Shown in pieces: positions 6,826-15,506 of a stretch of DNA of 64,000 bases. Each line of letters opens with the position of its first letter. Position 1 is the stretch's first letter. A program made the translations under genes and the position numbers. The DNA lies in the NCBI GenBank assembly GCA_046349435.1, contig JAXMCI010000013.1, forward strand, positions 127,946 to 191,945, given 5' to 3'. This DNA is from JAXMCI01 sp046349435 (GTDB lineage Bacteria > Pseudomonadota > Alphaproteobacteria > Dongiales > Dongiaceae). The notes below the pieces were generated by a model. The model did no database searches and had not been told where the DNA came from. It was given only the letters and a program-made list of their open reading frames with translations.

Positions 6826-8772
6826 CTAGCCGGCCGGGGATACCGCTTCAGCCTTGAGGATAGTAATCGCCTCGTCCAGCGCAAGGACTTCCTGTGCCGC
6901 CCCGCCCAGCCGGCGCAGCGAGACGGCGCGCTTCTCGGCCTCGCGCTTGCCGACCACCAGCATGGCCGGGACCTTGGCCAGGCTGTGCTCGCGCACCTTG
7001 TAGTCGATCTTCTCGTTGCGCAGGTCGAGCTCGGCCCTCAGCCCCGCCGCGTCGAGCGCCTGCTTGACCTCGGCGGCGTAGGGGTCGGCGGCGCCGGTGA
7101 TGGTCGCCACGACGACCTGCACCGGGGCCAGCCAGAGCGGCAGCTTGCCGGCATAGTGCTCGATGACGATGCCGATGAAGCGCTCCAGCGAGCCGAAGAT
7201 GGCGCGGTGCAGCATGACCGGCCGGTGGCGCTGGCCGTCCTCGCCGATATAGGAGGCGCCGAGCCGCTCCGGCAGGACGTAGTCGACCTGCAGGGTGCCG
7301 CACTGCCAGTCGCGGCCGATCGCGTCGCGCAGCACGAACTCGAGCTTCGGGCCGTAGAAGGCGCCCTCGCCCGGATTGTGCGTCGTGGCGAGCCCGGCGG
7401 CGTCGACCGCATTGTGCAGCGCCGCCTCGGCGCGGTCCCAGACCTCGTCGTTGCCGGCGCGCACCGGCGGCCGGTCGGCGAAGCGCACCTTGAGGTCGGT
7501 GAAGCCGAGATCGGTGTAGACCGTCTTCAGCAGGCTGCAGAAGGCCGCCGATTCGCCGACGATCTGGTCCTCGGTGCAGAAGATGTGGGCGTCGTCCTGG
7601 GTGAAGTTGCGCACCCGCATGATGCCGTGCAGCGCGCCGCCCGGCTCGAAGCGGTGGCAGGAGCCGAACTCGGCCATGCGCAGCGGCAGGTCGCGGTAGC
7701 TCTTGAGGCCCTGGTTGAAGATCTGCACGTGGCAGGGGCAGTTCATCGGCTTCAGCGCGAAGACGCGGGACACCGGGTCCTCGACGAACGCGCGCAGGCC
7801 CGCCTCGTTCTCCGCGATGTACATGTGCTCGCGGAACTTCTCCCAGTGGCCCGAGGCCTCCCACAGCTTGCGGTCGACCAGCTGCGGCGTCTTCACCTCG
7901 ACATAGCCGGCCTCGTCCAGCCGCTTGCGGATGTAGCCCTCCAGCGTGCGGTAGAGCCGCCAGCCCTTGGGGTGCCAGAACACCATGCCGGCGGCCTCCT
8001 CCTGCTGGTGGAAGAGGTCCATCTCGCGGCCGATGCGGCGATGGTCGCGGCGCTCCGCCTCGGCCTGCTGGTGCAGCCACTCGGCGAGCTGCTTGTCGTC
8101 CGGCCAGACCGTGCCGTAGATGCGCTGCAGCTGCGGGTTCTTCGGGTCGCCGCGCCAGTAGGCGCCGGCCAGCTTGAGCAGCTTGAAGGCCTTGCCGAGC
8201 TTGCCCGTCGAGGGCAGATGCGGCCCGGTGCACATGTCGAGCCAGGCGCCCTGGCGGTAGACGGAGATCTCCTCCGCGGCCGGGATCTCGCCGACCCATT
8301 CCGCCTTGAAGCGCTCGCCGTGGCGCCGGAAATGCTCGACCGCCTGGTCGCGGCTCCAGATCTCGCGCGTGATCTTCTCGTCGCGGTCGACGATCTCGCG
8401 CATGCGCGCCTCGATCACCGCGAAGTCCTCGGGCGTGAAGGGCTCGTCGCGCGCGAAGTCGTAGTAGAAGCCGTTCTCCGTCGCCGGGCCGAAGGTGATC
8501 TGGGTGCCGGGATAGAGCTCCTGCACCGCCTCGGCCAGCACATGGGCGGCGTCGTGGCGCAGCAGGTCGAGCGCGTCCGGATGGGTGCGGGTGACGATCT
8601 CGATCCGGGCGTCGCGGTCGATCGTGCTGTCGAGATCGCGCACCGCGCCGTCGACCTTGACGGCCAGCGCCGCCTTGGCGAGGCCGGGACCGATCGCAGC
8701 GGCGATCTCGCCGCCGCTGACCGGGCGGTCGAAGCGGCGCTCGCTGCCGTCGGGAAGGATAATCGCTACCAT
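6826..8772 (-). CDS. thrS: threonyl-tRNA synthetase
   Basis: 648 residues. N-terminal TGS domain (MVAIILPDGSERRF); editing domain with RHDAAHVLAEAV (HxxxH zinc-type motif); class II catalytic core with motif 1 near EVKTPQLVDR, the MNCPCH zinc cysteine, motif 2 (FEPGGALHGIMRVRNFTQDDAHIFC) and motif 3 (LHRAIFGSLERFIG); then the anticodon-binding domain. Charges tRNA-Thr. The ATG at 8772 is preferred over upstream in-frame starts that overlap the promoter. infC follows 81 bp downstream, the common thrS-infC-rpmI-rplT order. Confidence 0.97.
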   Translation of the reverse strand: MVAIILPDGSERRFDRPVSGGEIAAAIGPGLAKAALAVKVDGAVRDLDSTIDRDARIEIVTRTHPDALDLLRHDAAHVLAEAVQELYPGTQITFGPATENGFYYDFARDEPFTPEDFAVIEARMREIVDRDEKITREIWSRDQAVEHFRRHGERFKAEWVGEIPAAEEISVYRQGAWLDMCTGPHLPSTGKLGKAFKLLKLAGAYWRGDPKNPQLQRIYGTVWPDDKQLAEWLHQQAEAERRDHRRIGREMDLFHQQEEAAGMVFWHPKGWRLYRTLEGYIRKRLDEAGYVEVKTPQLVDRKLWEASGHWEKFREHMYIAENEAGLRAFVEDPVSRVFALKPMNCPCHVQIFNQGLKSYRDLPLRMAEFGSCHRFEPGGALHGIMRVRNFTQDDAHIFCTEDQIVGESAAFCSLLKTVYTDLGFTDLKVRFADRPPVRAGNDEVWDRAEAALHNAVDAAGLATTHNPGEGAFYGPKLEFVLRDAIGRDWQCGTLQVDYVLPERLGASYIGEDGQRHRPVMLHRAIFGSLERFIGIVIEHYAGKLPLWLAPVQVVVATITGAADPYAAEVKQALDAAGLRAELDLRNEKIDYKVREHSLAKVPAMLVVGKREAEKRAVSLRRLGGAAQEVLALDEAITILKAEAVSPAG

Positions 8773-8796
8773 CGCTTGCTCTGCCGCTTGCTCTGC
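8773..8796. repeat. 12-bp perfect tandem duplication abutting the thrS start codon
   Basis: CGCTTGCTCTGC occurs twice in direct succession (8773-8784 and 8785-8796), immediately upstream of the thrS ATG. In the mRNA it reads GCAGAGCAAGCG twice, so the duplication lies in the ribosome-binding region. Confidence 0.85.
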
Positions 8797-8848
8797 CCAC
8801 GCGAAAACCGCCGGCGGCCGTGACCGGCCCGGCGGCAGGGAAGGCGGC

Positions 8849-8876
8849 AATCTAGAAGCAAAACCCCCGCTGTCAA
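8849..8876 (-). promoter_or_regulatory. sigma-70-type promoter for thrS operon
   Basis: On the minus strand TTGACA (8876-8871) is followed after 16 bp by TAGATT (8854-8849), giving a leader of about 70 nt to the thrS ATG. The -35 box overlaps the stop codon of the upstream glycosyltransferase gene. Confidence 0.6.
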
Positions 8877-10090
8877 GGCGAGGGGGCGAGCGCCGGGTCG
8901 TCGCGGCGCCGCGCCGCCGGGCCGGCGCGCAGCAGCTCGTCATAGACCTGCAGCGTCTGGCGCCGCAGCACGTGCTGCGACAGCCGCGCCCGGGCCAGCG
9001 CGATGGCGTGCGGCGCGTAGGTCCGCCGCTCCGCCGCGCTCAGCGCGAGCGCGCGGCTGAGCGCGCCGGCCAGCGCCCCGGCGTCGCCCGGCGGCACCAG
9101 CCAGGCCATCTTGCCGTGCCCGGCCTGCTGCGCCGCGTCGCCATGGCGGGTCGCCACCACCGGCCGGCCCATCGCCTGGGCCTCGACGATGGTGCGGGCA
9201 TAGGCCTCGGGCGAGGTCGAGGCCGAGACCACCACGTCGGCCAGCATGTAGGCCGCCGGCAGGTCGGCGCAGCCGGGGACGATGCGGATCCGCTCGCCCA
9301 GCCCGCGCCGGGCGATCGCCTGCTCGAGCTCGGCGCGGTAGCCCGGCCCGTCGACGTCGAAGCCCAGCAGCAGGCAGTGCAGGTCGCGCCCGGCGAGCGC
9401 CGCCACCGCCTCGATCACGATCGCGTGACCCTTGCAGCGCAGGAAGCGGGCCGGGACCAGCACCAGTGGCCGGCCGTCGACCAGCCGCCAGTCGCGCGCC
9501 AGCTGCACCATGCGCTCGCCGGTCACCCGCTCGGGGTCGAAGCGCACCAGGTCGATGCCGCGGTCGACGATGCGCAGCCGCGGCGCCGCCTCGGCATGCA
9601 GGCCGGCGAGCTGCTCGGCGGCGAAGTCGGAGACCGCCAGGATGCGGTCGCCCTCGGCCACCGCCGCGGTCGGCCGCCGGCCGCTCTGCGGCTCCCCGGC
9701 ATAATGGTTGTAGACGCTGGTCACCAGCGGCAGGCCGGCGCGCTGCGCCGCCGCCACCACGCTCCACCCGGACAGCCGGCTGTGCATGTGGACGAGGTCG
9801 ACGCCGTGCTTCTGCAGGGCGCGGCCGATGCGGCCGGCGTTCTGGTAGCGGGCGATCGTGCCGGTCTGGTCGAGCGGCAGGAACACCGGCTGGGCGCCGA
9901 CCCGGTAGACCTCGTTGATCAGCGCGCCGCCGGATGTCGCGACCAGGCTGACGCCGCCGGCCGCCGCCACCGCGCCCGCGACGTCGAGCGCGTCGCGCTC
10001 GATCCCGCCGGGCAGCAGCTGCGGCAGGACCTGCAGCACGGTGACGGGCTTGTCGGCGGCCCGGCGCACCGCGCCGGGCGCGGCGCTCAT
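8873..10090 (-). CDS. glycosyltransferase, GT4 family
   Basis: 405 residues with a two-lobed GT-B fold. The N-terminal lobe starts VTVLQVLPQLLPGGIERDALDVA, with HMHSRLSGW in the acceptor lobe. The C-terminal lobe carries the EX7E nucleotide-sugar motif in SPEAYARTIVEAQAMGRPVVAT. Retaining glycosyltransferases of this type build LPS or exopolysaccharide using NDP-sugars at the inner membrane. Start ATG 10090 chosen because the domain begins soon after and a G-rich site precedes it. Sugar specificity is not readable. Confidence 0.85.
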   Translation of the reverse strand: MSAAPGAVRRAADKPVTVLQVLPQLLPGGIERDALDVAGAVAAAGGVSLVATSGGALINEVYRVGAQPVFLPLDQTGTIARYQNAGRIGRALQKHGVDLVHMHSRLSGWSVVAAAQRAGLPLVTSVYNHYAGEPQSGRRPTAAVAEGDRILAVSDFAAEQLAGLHAEAAPRLRIVDRGIDLVRFDPERVTGERMVQLARDWRLVDGRPLVLVPARFLRCKGHAIVIEAVAALAGRDLHCLLLGFDVDGPGYRAELEQAIARRGLGERIRIVPGCADLPAAYMLADVVVSASTSPEAYARTIVEAQAMGRPVVATRHGDAAQQAGHGKMAWLVPPGDAGALAGALSRALALSAAERRTYAPHAIALARARLSQHVLRRQTLQVYDELLRAGPAARRRDDPALAPSP

Positions 10091-10331
10091 CGCCCCCCGC
10101 CCCGCCGGGACCTGTGACGACGACGCCCCGACCTGATGAGAACGCATGCCATGACCGGCAGATTGCCGAATTGCGACGGCAGGGGCGAGTCCCATTCCGA
10201 GCCCGGGCTTTGCCCCGGCCCGGGCACCGATGGCACGACATGACAAGCCGACCGGCAACTTCCGCTGTACGTTCTGGGCCGCCGCCCGGCGTCGACCGGG
10301 GGTCTGTCTTGACCTTCCCGGAGTGCCGCCG

Positions 10332-10871
10332 ATGCGCCGCCGCTACCCGAGCCTCCGCGTCCCTGCCGCCGCGCTCGGACTGTGCCTCGGCGCCGCCCTC
10401 GCCGTCCCCGCGGCGCAGAGCGCGCCCGGCGCGCTCGAGGGCTGGAGCGGCCTGCGGTTCGGCATGACCAAGGCGGAGGTGCTGCAGGCCGCCGGTCCCA
10501 CGGCCCAAAGCGAGGACACCATGCTGAGCGGGCCGGTGGTCGTCTGGCAGGCCTCCGTCGAGGGGCAGCGGGCGCAGATCGTCGCCTTCGTTCCCGACGG
10601 CCGGCTGCACGCCGTGAAGATCTACCTGCCCGACATCCACCACGAGACCGAGCCGCAGTGCCACGCGCGGCTCGAGACCGTGGTGGCCGACCTGGCCCGG
10701 CAGTACGGCTCGCCGGACGAGAGCACCGCCGACCACGGCTCCGGCGGTTCCCTCACCGCCTGGCACGCGATCTTCCGCTTCCAGAACGGCGCCACGATCA
10801 CCGCCGATGCCGACCTGCACGATCTCGATTTCACCTGCACGGCCGACCTGATCTACGACTCACACAAGTGA
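10332..10871 (+). CDS. secreted protein, paralogue of the C-terminal part of the 11791 ORF
   Basis: 179 residues. Signal peptide at residues 1-33 (hydrophobic AAALGLCLGAALAVPAAQSA). The mature part begins ALEGWSGLRFGMTKAEVLQAAGP, a short motif seen in several small periplasmic proteins, and has two cysteines (EPQCHARL and FTCTADL) probably disulfide-bonded. No enzymatic motif. About 60% of mature residues are identical by eye to the product encoded from 12325. Function unknown. Confidence 0.75.
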   Translation: MRRRYPSLRVPAAALGLCLGAALAVPAAQSAPGALEGWSGLRFGMTKAEVLQAAGPTAQSEDTMLSGPVVVWQASVEGQRAQIVAFVPDGRLHAVKIYLPDIHHETEPQCHARLETVVADLARQYGSPDESTADHGSGGSLTAWHAIFRFQNGATITADADLHDLDFTCTADLIYDSHK

Positions 10872-10904
10872 CCGGGCACAAGTGACCGGGCACAAGTGAC
10901 CGGA
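10863..10904. repeat. three tandem 14-bp repeats overlapping a stop codon
   Basis: CACAAGTGACCGGG is repeated three times (10863-10876, 10877-10890, 10891-10904, last base different). The TGA stop of the 10332 gene lies in copy one, so each copy carries a TGA. Confidence 0.9.
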
Positions 10905-11005
10905 CGGACCGTGCCGCGGCGCCCTGCCCGCGGAGCCTGTGACGCCGGCGCGCCACCCTGCTAAGAACGCGCGACATGTGCGACAGAGGTGCCGGATGCC
11001 ACGGC

Positions 11006-11788
11006 ATGGCTGAGTCCCGTTCCGACCTGGAGGCTCCCGCCGAGCAGCTCGAGCTGCCGGATGGCGGCCATCTCGCGTTCCGCCGGATCGCCGCCCCAGC
11101 GGGCGCGCTGCCGCGTCCCGGCGTCGTCTTCCTCGGCGGCTTCGCCTCCGACATGGGCGGCACCAAGGCGACCGCGCTGGCCGCTCATTGCCGGGCCCGC
11201 GGGCTGGCCCTGCTGCGCTTCGACTATCGCGGCCACGGCGCCTCCTCCGGCCGCTTCGAGGAGGGCACCATCGGCGGCTGGCGCAACGACGCGCTGGCGG
11301 CGCTCGACCGGCTGACCGAGGGGCCGCAGATCCTGGTCGGGTCGAGCATGGGCGGCTGGATCATGCTGCTGCTGGCCGCCGCCCGGCCGCAGCGCGTCGC
11401 CGGGCTGGTCGGCATCGCCGCCGCCCCCGACTTCACCGAGCGGCTGATCCGCCCCGCCCTGTCGCCGGCGCAGCGCGCGGCGCTGGCCGAGGCCGGGCGC
11501 ATCGAGCTGCCCTCCGACTACGGGCCGCCGCTCGCCGTCACCGCCGGGCTGATGAGCGAGGCGCGCCGCCACCTGCTGCTCGACCGCCCCCTGGCCTTCG
11601 CCGGGCCGGTCCGGCTGCTGCACGGCATGGCCGACAAGGACGTGCCCTGGACGCTCTCCCGCCTGGTCGCCGAGCGGCTGGCCGCCGCCGACGTCGTGCT
11701 GACCCTGGTCAAGGACGGCGACCACCGCCTCTCCCGCCCGCAGGACCTGGCGCGGATCCTGGCCGCGGTCGACGAGCTGGCGGGCTAG
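11006..11788 (+). CDS. alpha/beta hydrolase
   Basis: 260 residues. The nucleophile elbow is GSSMGG, the oxyanion region is VVFLGGFASDMGGTKA, the acid is in LLHGMADKDVPW and the histidine is in KDGDHRLSRPQD, giving a full Ser-Asp-His triad. Layout resembles the ABHD10-like serine hydrolases (thioesterase/esterase). Cytoplasmic, with no signal peptide. An upstream in-frame ATG exists at 10976; the one at 11006 fits the family start better. The next ORF begins 2 bp after its stop. Confidence 0.85.
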   Translation: MAESRSDLEAPAEQLELPDGGHLAFRRIAAPAGALPRPGVVFLGGFASDMGGTKATALAAHCRARGLALLRFDYRGHGASSGRFEEGTIGGWRNDALAALDRLTEGPQILVGSSMGGWIMLLLAAARPQRVAGLVGIAAAPDFTERLIRPALSPAQRAALAEAGRIELPSDYGPPLAVTAGLMSEARRHLLLDRPLAFAGPVRLLHGMADKDVPWTLSRLVAERLAAADVVLTLVKDGDHRLSRPQDLARILAAVDELAG

Positions 11789-11790
11789 CC

Positions 11791-12837
11791 ATGGGCTCCG
11801 CCGTCACCATCGAGCCGCTCAACGAGGCATTGCCCGGTCCCTGCGACAGCTGCGGCCGGGAATCCCGCACGGTCTGGGGATTGGCCTCCATGGACGGCCG
11901 TATCGTCGCCGCCTACTACGTCCGCTGGACGCCGGGGCAGGTCGAGCATGGCGCGGATTTCGACTTCGTTCTCGGCGATTGGGGCGAGCAGGCGGGTGCC
12001 GCCGACCGTTGCGCGGTGGCGCTGTCGTACCGGCTGCTGGAAAGCGGGCCGGCCTTCATGGTGGTCGATGCCGCAGGCCGGACGGTGGGCGACGGCGGGC
12101 TTGCCGGGCGCGCCCTGGCCCGCTCTGATGTCGTCGGCACGCCGCTGGCCGAGCAGGCTTTCGCCATCGCCGATGCGGTGCTCGCCGCCGATCGACGCAC
12201 GGCCGAGATCCTCGGCGGCTGGACCGTGCGGCAGGGTGATGCGGGGGACCCTGCGGCGCGTGGCGACGGCCGCGGCGCCCGGCGTCTCGACCCGGCATGG
12301 CCATCTCGGGAGCCTGAAGGTCGCATGAGATTCGCAATCGGCTGCATCGCCCTGATGACCATGGCCGCGGCTGGCGCGGCACAGGGCGCGACGCGCGCCC
12401 TCGAGGGCTGGGGCGCCCTGCGCTTCGGCATGAGCACGGCAGAGGTGCTGCAGGCGGCCGGCCCGAAAGCCGTGAGCGAGGACACCCTGCTGAGCGGCCC
12501 GGTCGTCGTCTGGAGCGGCGTCGACGAGGGCACGCCGGTGCAGGTCGTCGCCTTCGTGCCGGACGGGCGGCTCCACGCCGTGAAGCTCTATTTGCCCGAC
12601 CTGCACCACACCAACGAGGAGCAGTGCTATGCGCGGCTCGACGCCGCGGTCGAGGCGCTGTCGCGCCGGCACGGCCCGCCCGACGAGATGACGGTCGGCG
12701 ACGCGGCCGGCGAGCACGTCTCGGGGTGGCGCGCCATCTTCCGGTTCGCCGACGGCGCGACCATCGTCGCCGAGGCGGAGCTCCAGGAGACCCACCTCAC
12801 CTGCACCACCGACGTGACCTACGACGCGAACCGCTGA
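11791..12837 (+). CDS. two-part ORF: unknown CxxC domain fused in frame to a signal-peptide-like secreted domain
   Basis: A single open frame of 348 residues. Residues 1-150 (C18xxC21, WGLASMDGRIVAAYYVRW, DFDFVLGDWGEQAG) look like a cytoplasmic protein of unknown function. From Met179 (12325) a signal-peptide-like segment (MRFAIGCIALMTMAAAG) leads into a copy of the 10332 protein (ALEGWGALRFGMSTAEVLQAAGP). GAAGG lies just before 12325, so that ATG may be a real independent start and the long frame a lost stop codon or frameshift in the low-complexity 12230-12320 stretch. Could therefore be two genes: 11791-about 12300 and 12325-12837. Confidence 0.65.
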   Translation: MGSAVTIEPLNEALPGPCDSCGRESRTVWGLASMDGRIVAAYYVRWTPGQVEHGADFDFVLGDWGEQAGAADRCAVALSYRLLESGPAFMVVDAAGRTVGDGGLAGRALARSDVVGTPLAEQAFAIADAVLAADRRTAEILGGWTVRQGDAGDPAARGDGRGARRLDPAWPSREPEGRMRFAIGCIALMTMAAAGAAQGATRALEGWGALRFGMSTAEVLQAAGPKAVSEDTLLSGPVVVWSGVDEGTPVQVVAFVPDGRLHAVKLYLPDLHHTNEEQCYARLDAAVEALSRRHGPPDEMTVGDAAGEHVSGWRAIFRFADGATIVAEAELQETHLTCTTDVTYDANR

Positions 12838-12855
12838 CCGGCTGCGGCCGACGCT

Positions 12856-13881
12856 CTACGCCCGCGGCTTAGCGAAGAGCAGGCGCAGCAGCCGCTCTGC
12901 CTCCCGGGCGCCCTCCTCGGTCAGGGCCACCGACTTCGCCCTGCCCGCCGGCCTGGAGATCAGCCCCTTGGCGTGCAGGCGGTCCATCGCGTCCCAGTCG
13001 AAGCTCTTCCAGACCCGGTCGCCGTCATGCCGCCCGAGCAGGAGCAGCGCCAGGACGGCATCGTCGATCCGCTGCAGGTCGAGCTCGGGCTCGTCGTCGG
13101 CGTGGCGCTTGGCGGACCCGGGGGACGCCAGCGCCTCTGCCACCCACGCACGCGCCCCCTCGGTAGAATCCCAGGCTTCTGCCGAGTCCGCGACGTAGGC
13201 GGCCGCCTCGTCGCGGCTGCCTACGCTCACATAATCGGGCAGGCGGCGCGGAGCGCGCATGCCGCCGGCGAGATAGGGCGGCACGTGCTCGTTGGCTGCG
13301 ACGGCGCGCGCCAGCGCTTTGCGCGACCGGGCGGTGTCGCCTTCGCGGCGAAACGCGAGAAGCGCGCCCGACCAGGTCCAGCCGGCCGACCCGTCGCCCT
13401 CGTAGCGATCGAGCACCCGCGCCGCCTCCTCGTCGCGGCCGAGTGCGATGAGGGCATCGAGCAGCAGGTAGCGGATGCCCTGATTGTCGTTCGGATTGAG
13501 GCGCAGCATGTCGCGATAGTGCCCGATGGCCTCCTCGCGCTCACCGATCCCCCAGAGGGCCAGAGCCAGCCCCTGGCACGCCCTCATGTAGGGTCGAGTC
13601 TCGAGCATCCTCCAGAACTCGCCGGCATGCCGCTCGAAGAACGCCTCGCCGAGCACCTGACGGCCGACCTCGACGGCGCGCCGGTAACCGGCGACGGCCT
13701 CGTCGGGGGTCGCCGCCTCGCCCGCCAGGACGTAGTGCGCATCGGCGCAGAGCGGCGAGATGGCGAGCGCCTGCCGCGCCAGCGCCCGCCGGGTCCGGCG
13801 GTCGGCCGCCTCCATGGCGTCGTACGCCTTGTCCTGCGCCCGCGACAGCGCATCCTTGTCATCGTCGTCGATGGGTGCCAT
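12856..13881 (-). CDS. TPR-like protein with C-terminal DUF6429-type domain
   Basis: 341 residues. The N-terminal two thirds is helical with TPR-like repeats (LCADAHYVLAGEAATPDEAVAGYRRAV; ALALWGIGEREEAIGHYRDMLRLNPND). Residues about 265-338 (LDLQRIDDAVLALLLLGRHD, VWKSFDWDAMDRLHAKGLI, KSVALTEEGAREAERLL) match my recollection of the DUF6429 family, a winged-helix-like small domain usually found alone. Cytoplasmic; function unknown. Lies 12 bp downstream of the epimerase gene and is probably cotranscribed. Confidence 0.75.
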   Translation of the reverse strand: MAPIDDDDKDALSRAQDKAYDAMEAADRRTRRALARQALAISPLCADAHYVLAGEAATPDEAVAGYRRAVEVGRQVLGEAFFERHAGEFWRMLETRPYMRACQGLALALWGIGEREEAIGHYRDMLRLNPNDNQGIRYLLLDALIALGRDEEAARVLDRYEGDGSAGWTWSGALLAFRREGDTARSRKALARAVAANEHVPPYLAGGMRAPRRLPDYVSVGSRDEAAAYVADSAEAWDSTEGARAWVAEALASPGSAKRHADDEPELDLQRIDDAVLALLLLGRHDGDRVWKSFDWDAMDRLHAKGLISRPAGRAKSVALTEEGAREAERLLRLLFAKPRA

Positions 13882-13893
13882 CCCTGCCCTCCG

Positions 13894-14784
13894 TCAGGCC
13901 GCGCCCTCCCCCGCCGCCGCCAGCGCCGCCAGGCCGGCGCGGTAGTCGGGGTAGCGCAGCACGACGCCGAGCTCCTCCTTGATCCGGCGGTTGGCGGTGC
14001 GCTTGTTGTCGTCGTAGAAGCTGCGGGCCATCGGCGACAGGGCGGCCGCCTCGAAGGGCACGGCGGGCGGCGGCGGCAGGCCGAGCAGGCCGGCGGCGTG
14101 CTCGATCACCTCGGCCGGCGGCGCCGGGTCGTCGTCGGCCAGGTTGTAGGCGGCGCCGGGGTTGGGCCGCGCCAGCGAGGCGGCGAGCACGGCGGCGATG
14201 TCCTCGACATGGATGCGGCTGAAGACCTGGCCCGGCTTGATCACCCGCTTCGCGCTGCCCTCGCGCAGCGAGACCAGCGCGTTGCGCCCCGGCCCGTAGA
14301 TCCCGGCCAGCCGGAAGAGATGCACCGGCAGGCCATGGGCGCGCCACAGGGCGAGCCAGGCTTCCTCGGCGGCGACGCGGCGGCGGCCGCGCTCGCCGGT
14401 CGGGCGCAGCTCGGAAGCCTCGTCGACCCAGCCGCCGCCGCGGTCGCCGTAGACGCCGGTGGTCGAGAGAGATCCCACCCAGCGCAGCCGGCCGGCGGCG
14501 GCCGCGGCGGCCAGGTCGGCGCCATGGCGGTCGAGGACCGGATCGCCGGCGGCGTCGGGCGGCACCGAGCTCAGGACGGCATCCGCCGCGGCGAGCCGGG
14601 CGGCGGCGTCGGCGAGCGGGCGGTCGCGCTCGAAGGGCAGCGCCGCGATGCCCGCGGCGGCGAAGGCCGCGGCCCGGGCCGGGTCGCGGCAGGTGCCGGC
14701 GACCCGCCAGCCCTGGGCCTGCAGCCGGCGGGCGAAGGCGAGCGCGCTGTAGCCGAGCCCGAAGCAGAACAGCGTGGCGTCCAT
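13894..14784 (-). CDS. NAD(P)-binding epimerase/SDR-like protein (YeeZ type)
   Basis: 296 residues. Starts MDATLFCFGLGYSALAFARRL, a Rossmann nucleotide-binding loop of the GxGxxxxxxA kind, followed by RDPARAAAF. Central WVGSLSTTGVYGDRGG and the VHLFRLAGIYGPGRNAL block are typical of extended SDR or sugar-epimerase-like proteins such as YeeZ; the catalytic YxxxK is not evident. Substrate unknown. Diverges from the Lgt-like gene with only 26 bp between the starts. Confidence 0.8.
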   Translation of the reverse strand: MDATLFCFGLGYSALAFARRLQAQGWRVAGTCRDPARAAAFAAAGIAALPFERDRPLADAAARLAAADAVLSSVPPDAAGDPVLDRHGADLAAAAAAGRLRWVGSLSTTGVYGDRGGGWVDEASELRPTGERGRRRVAAEEAWLALWRAHGLPVHLFRLAGIYGPGRNALVSLREGSAKRVIKPGQVFSRIHVEDIAAVLAASLARPNPGAAYNLADDDPAPPAEVIEHAAGLLGLPPPPAVPFEAAALSPMARSFYDDNKRTANRRIKEELGVVLRYPDYRAGLAALAAAGEGAA

Positions 14785-14810
14785 CGCCGGTCCTGTAGCA
14801 TAACCCGCCC

Positions 14811-15506
14811 ATGCTGGTGCACACGCTGTTCGACCTGCTGGCCTGGCTGGTCGGAGCGACGGTCGCCTGGCGGCTCCGGCCGCTGCTGCTGGCCGCCGCG
14901 CCGGCGCCGCGCGCCGCCGGCCCGCTCTACTTCGTCGCCGTCTCGCTCGGCGCCGGGCTCGGCGCGCTGGCGCTCGGCACCCTCAACCTGCAGCTCGCCG
15001 GGCGGCCGGAGATCGGCCGCAGCATCCTCGGCGCCATCATCGGCGGCATCGTCGGCGCCGAGCTGTGGAAGGCGCGGGCCGGCGTCGCCGGCTCGACCGG
15101 CGGGCTGTTCGTGCTGCCGCTCGCGCTCGGCATCGCGGTCGGCCGGGTCGGCTGCTTCCTCTCCGGCCTCGACGACTACACCTGGGGCACGCCGACCGCG
15201 CTGCCCTGGGCGCACGATTTCGGCGACGGCGTCGGCCGCCATCCGGTGCAGCTCTACGAGGCCTTGGCCATGCTCGGCTTCGCGCTCTGGTTCGGGCACC
15301 GGCTGCGCGCCACGCCGGAGGCGGCGGCGCGGCGCGGCTTCTACTGGTTCGCCGCCTGCTACGCGCTGCAGCGGCTCGCCTGGGAGTGGCTGAAGCCCTA
15401 CCCGCCGCTGCTCGGGCCCCTCGACCTGTTCCAGATTGCCTGCCTCGGGCTGCTCCTCTACGCTGCCGTCATGCTGTCAAGCCAGCCCGCCCTTGCGCGC
15501 CGCTAG
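14811..15506 (+). CDS. Lgt-like (prolipoprotein diacylglyceryl transferase family) membrane protein
   Basis: 231 residues with about seven membrane segments. The family signature appears as IAVGRVGCFLSG...GTPTALPWA (residues about 105-130), followed by RHPVQLYEAL, both characteristic of Lgt, which moves diacylglycerol from phosphatidylglycerol to lipoproteins. It has the GCF variant of the usual GNF core and is shorter than canonical Lgt (about 260-290 aa). It overlaps the radical SAM gene by 14 bp, so it is translationally coupled with a putative lipid-modifying enzyme. Probably a specialised paralogue rather than the housekeeping Lgt. Confidence 0.8.
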   Translation: MLVHTLFDLLAWLVGATVAWRLRPLLLAAAPAPRAAGPLYFVAVSLGAGLGALALGTLNLQLAGRPEIGRSILGAIIGGIVGAELWKARAGVAGSTGGLFVLPLALGIAVGRVGCFLSGLDDYTWGTPTALPWAHDFGDGVGRHPVQLYEALAMLGFALWFGHRLRATPEAAARRGFYWFAACYALQRLAWEWLKPYPPLLGPLDLFQIACLGLLLYAAVMLSSQPALARR

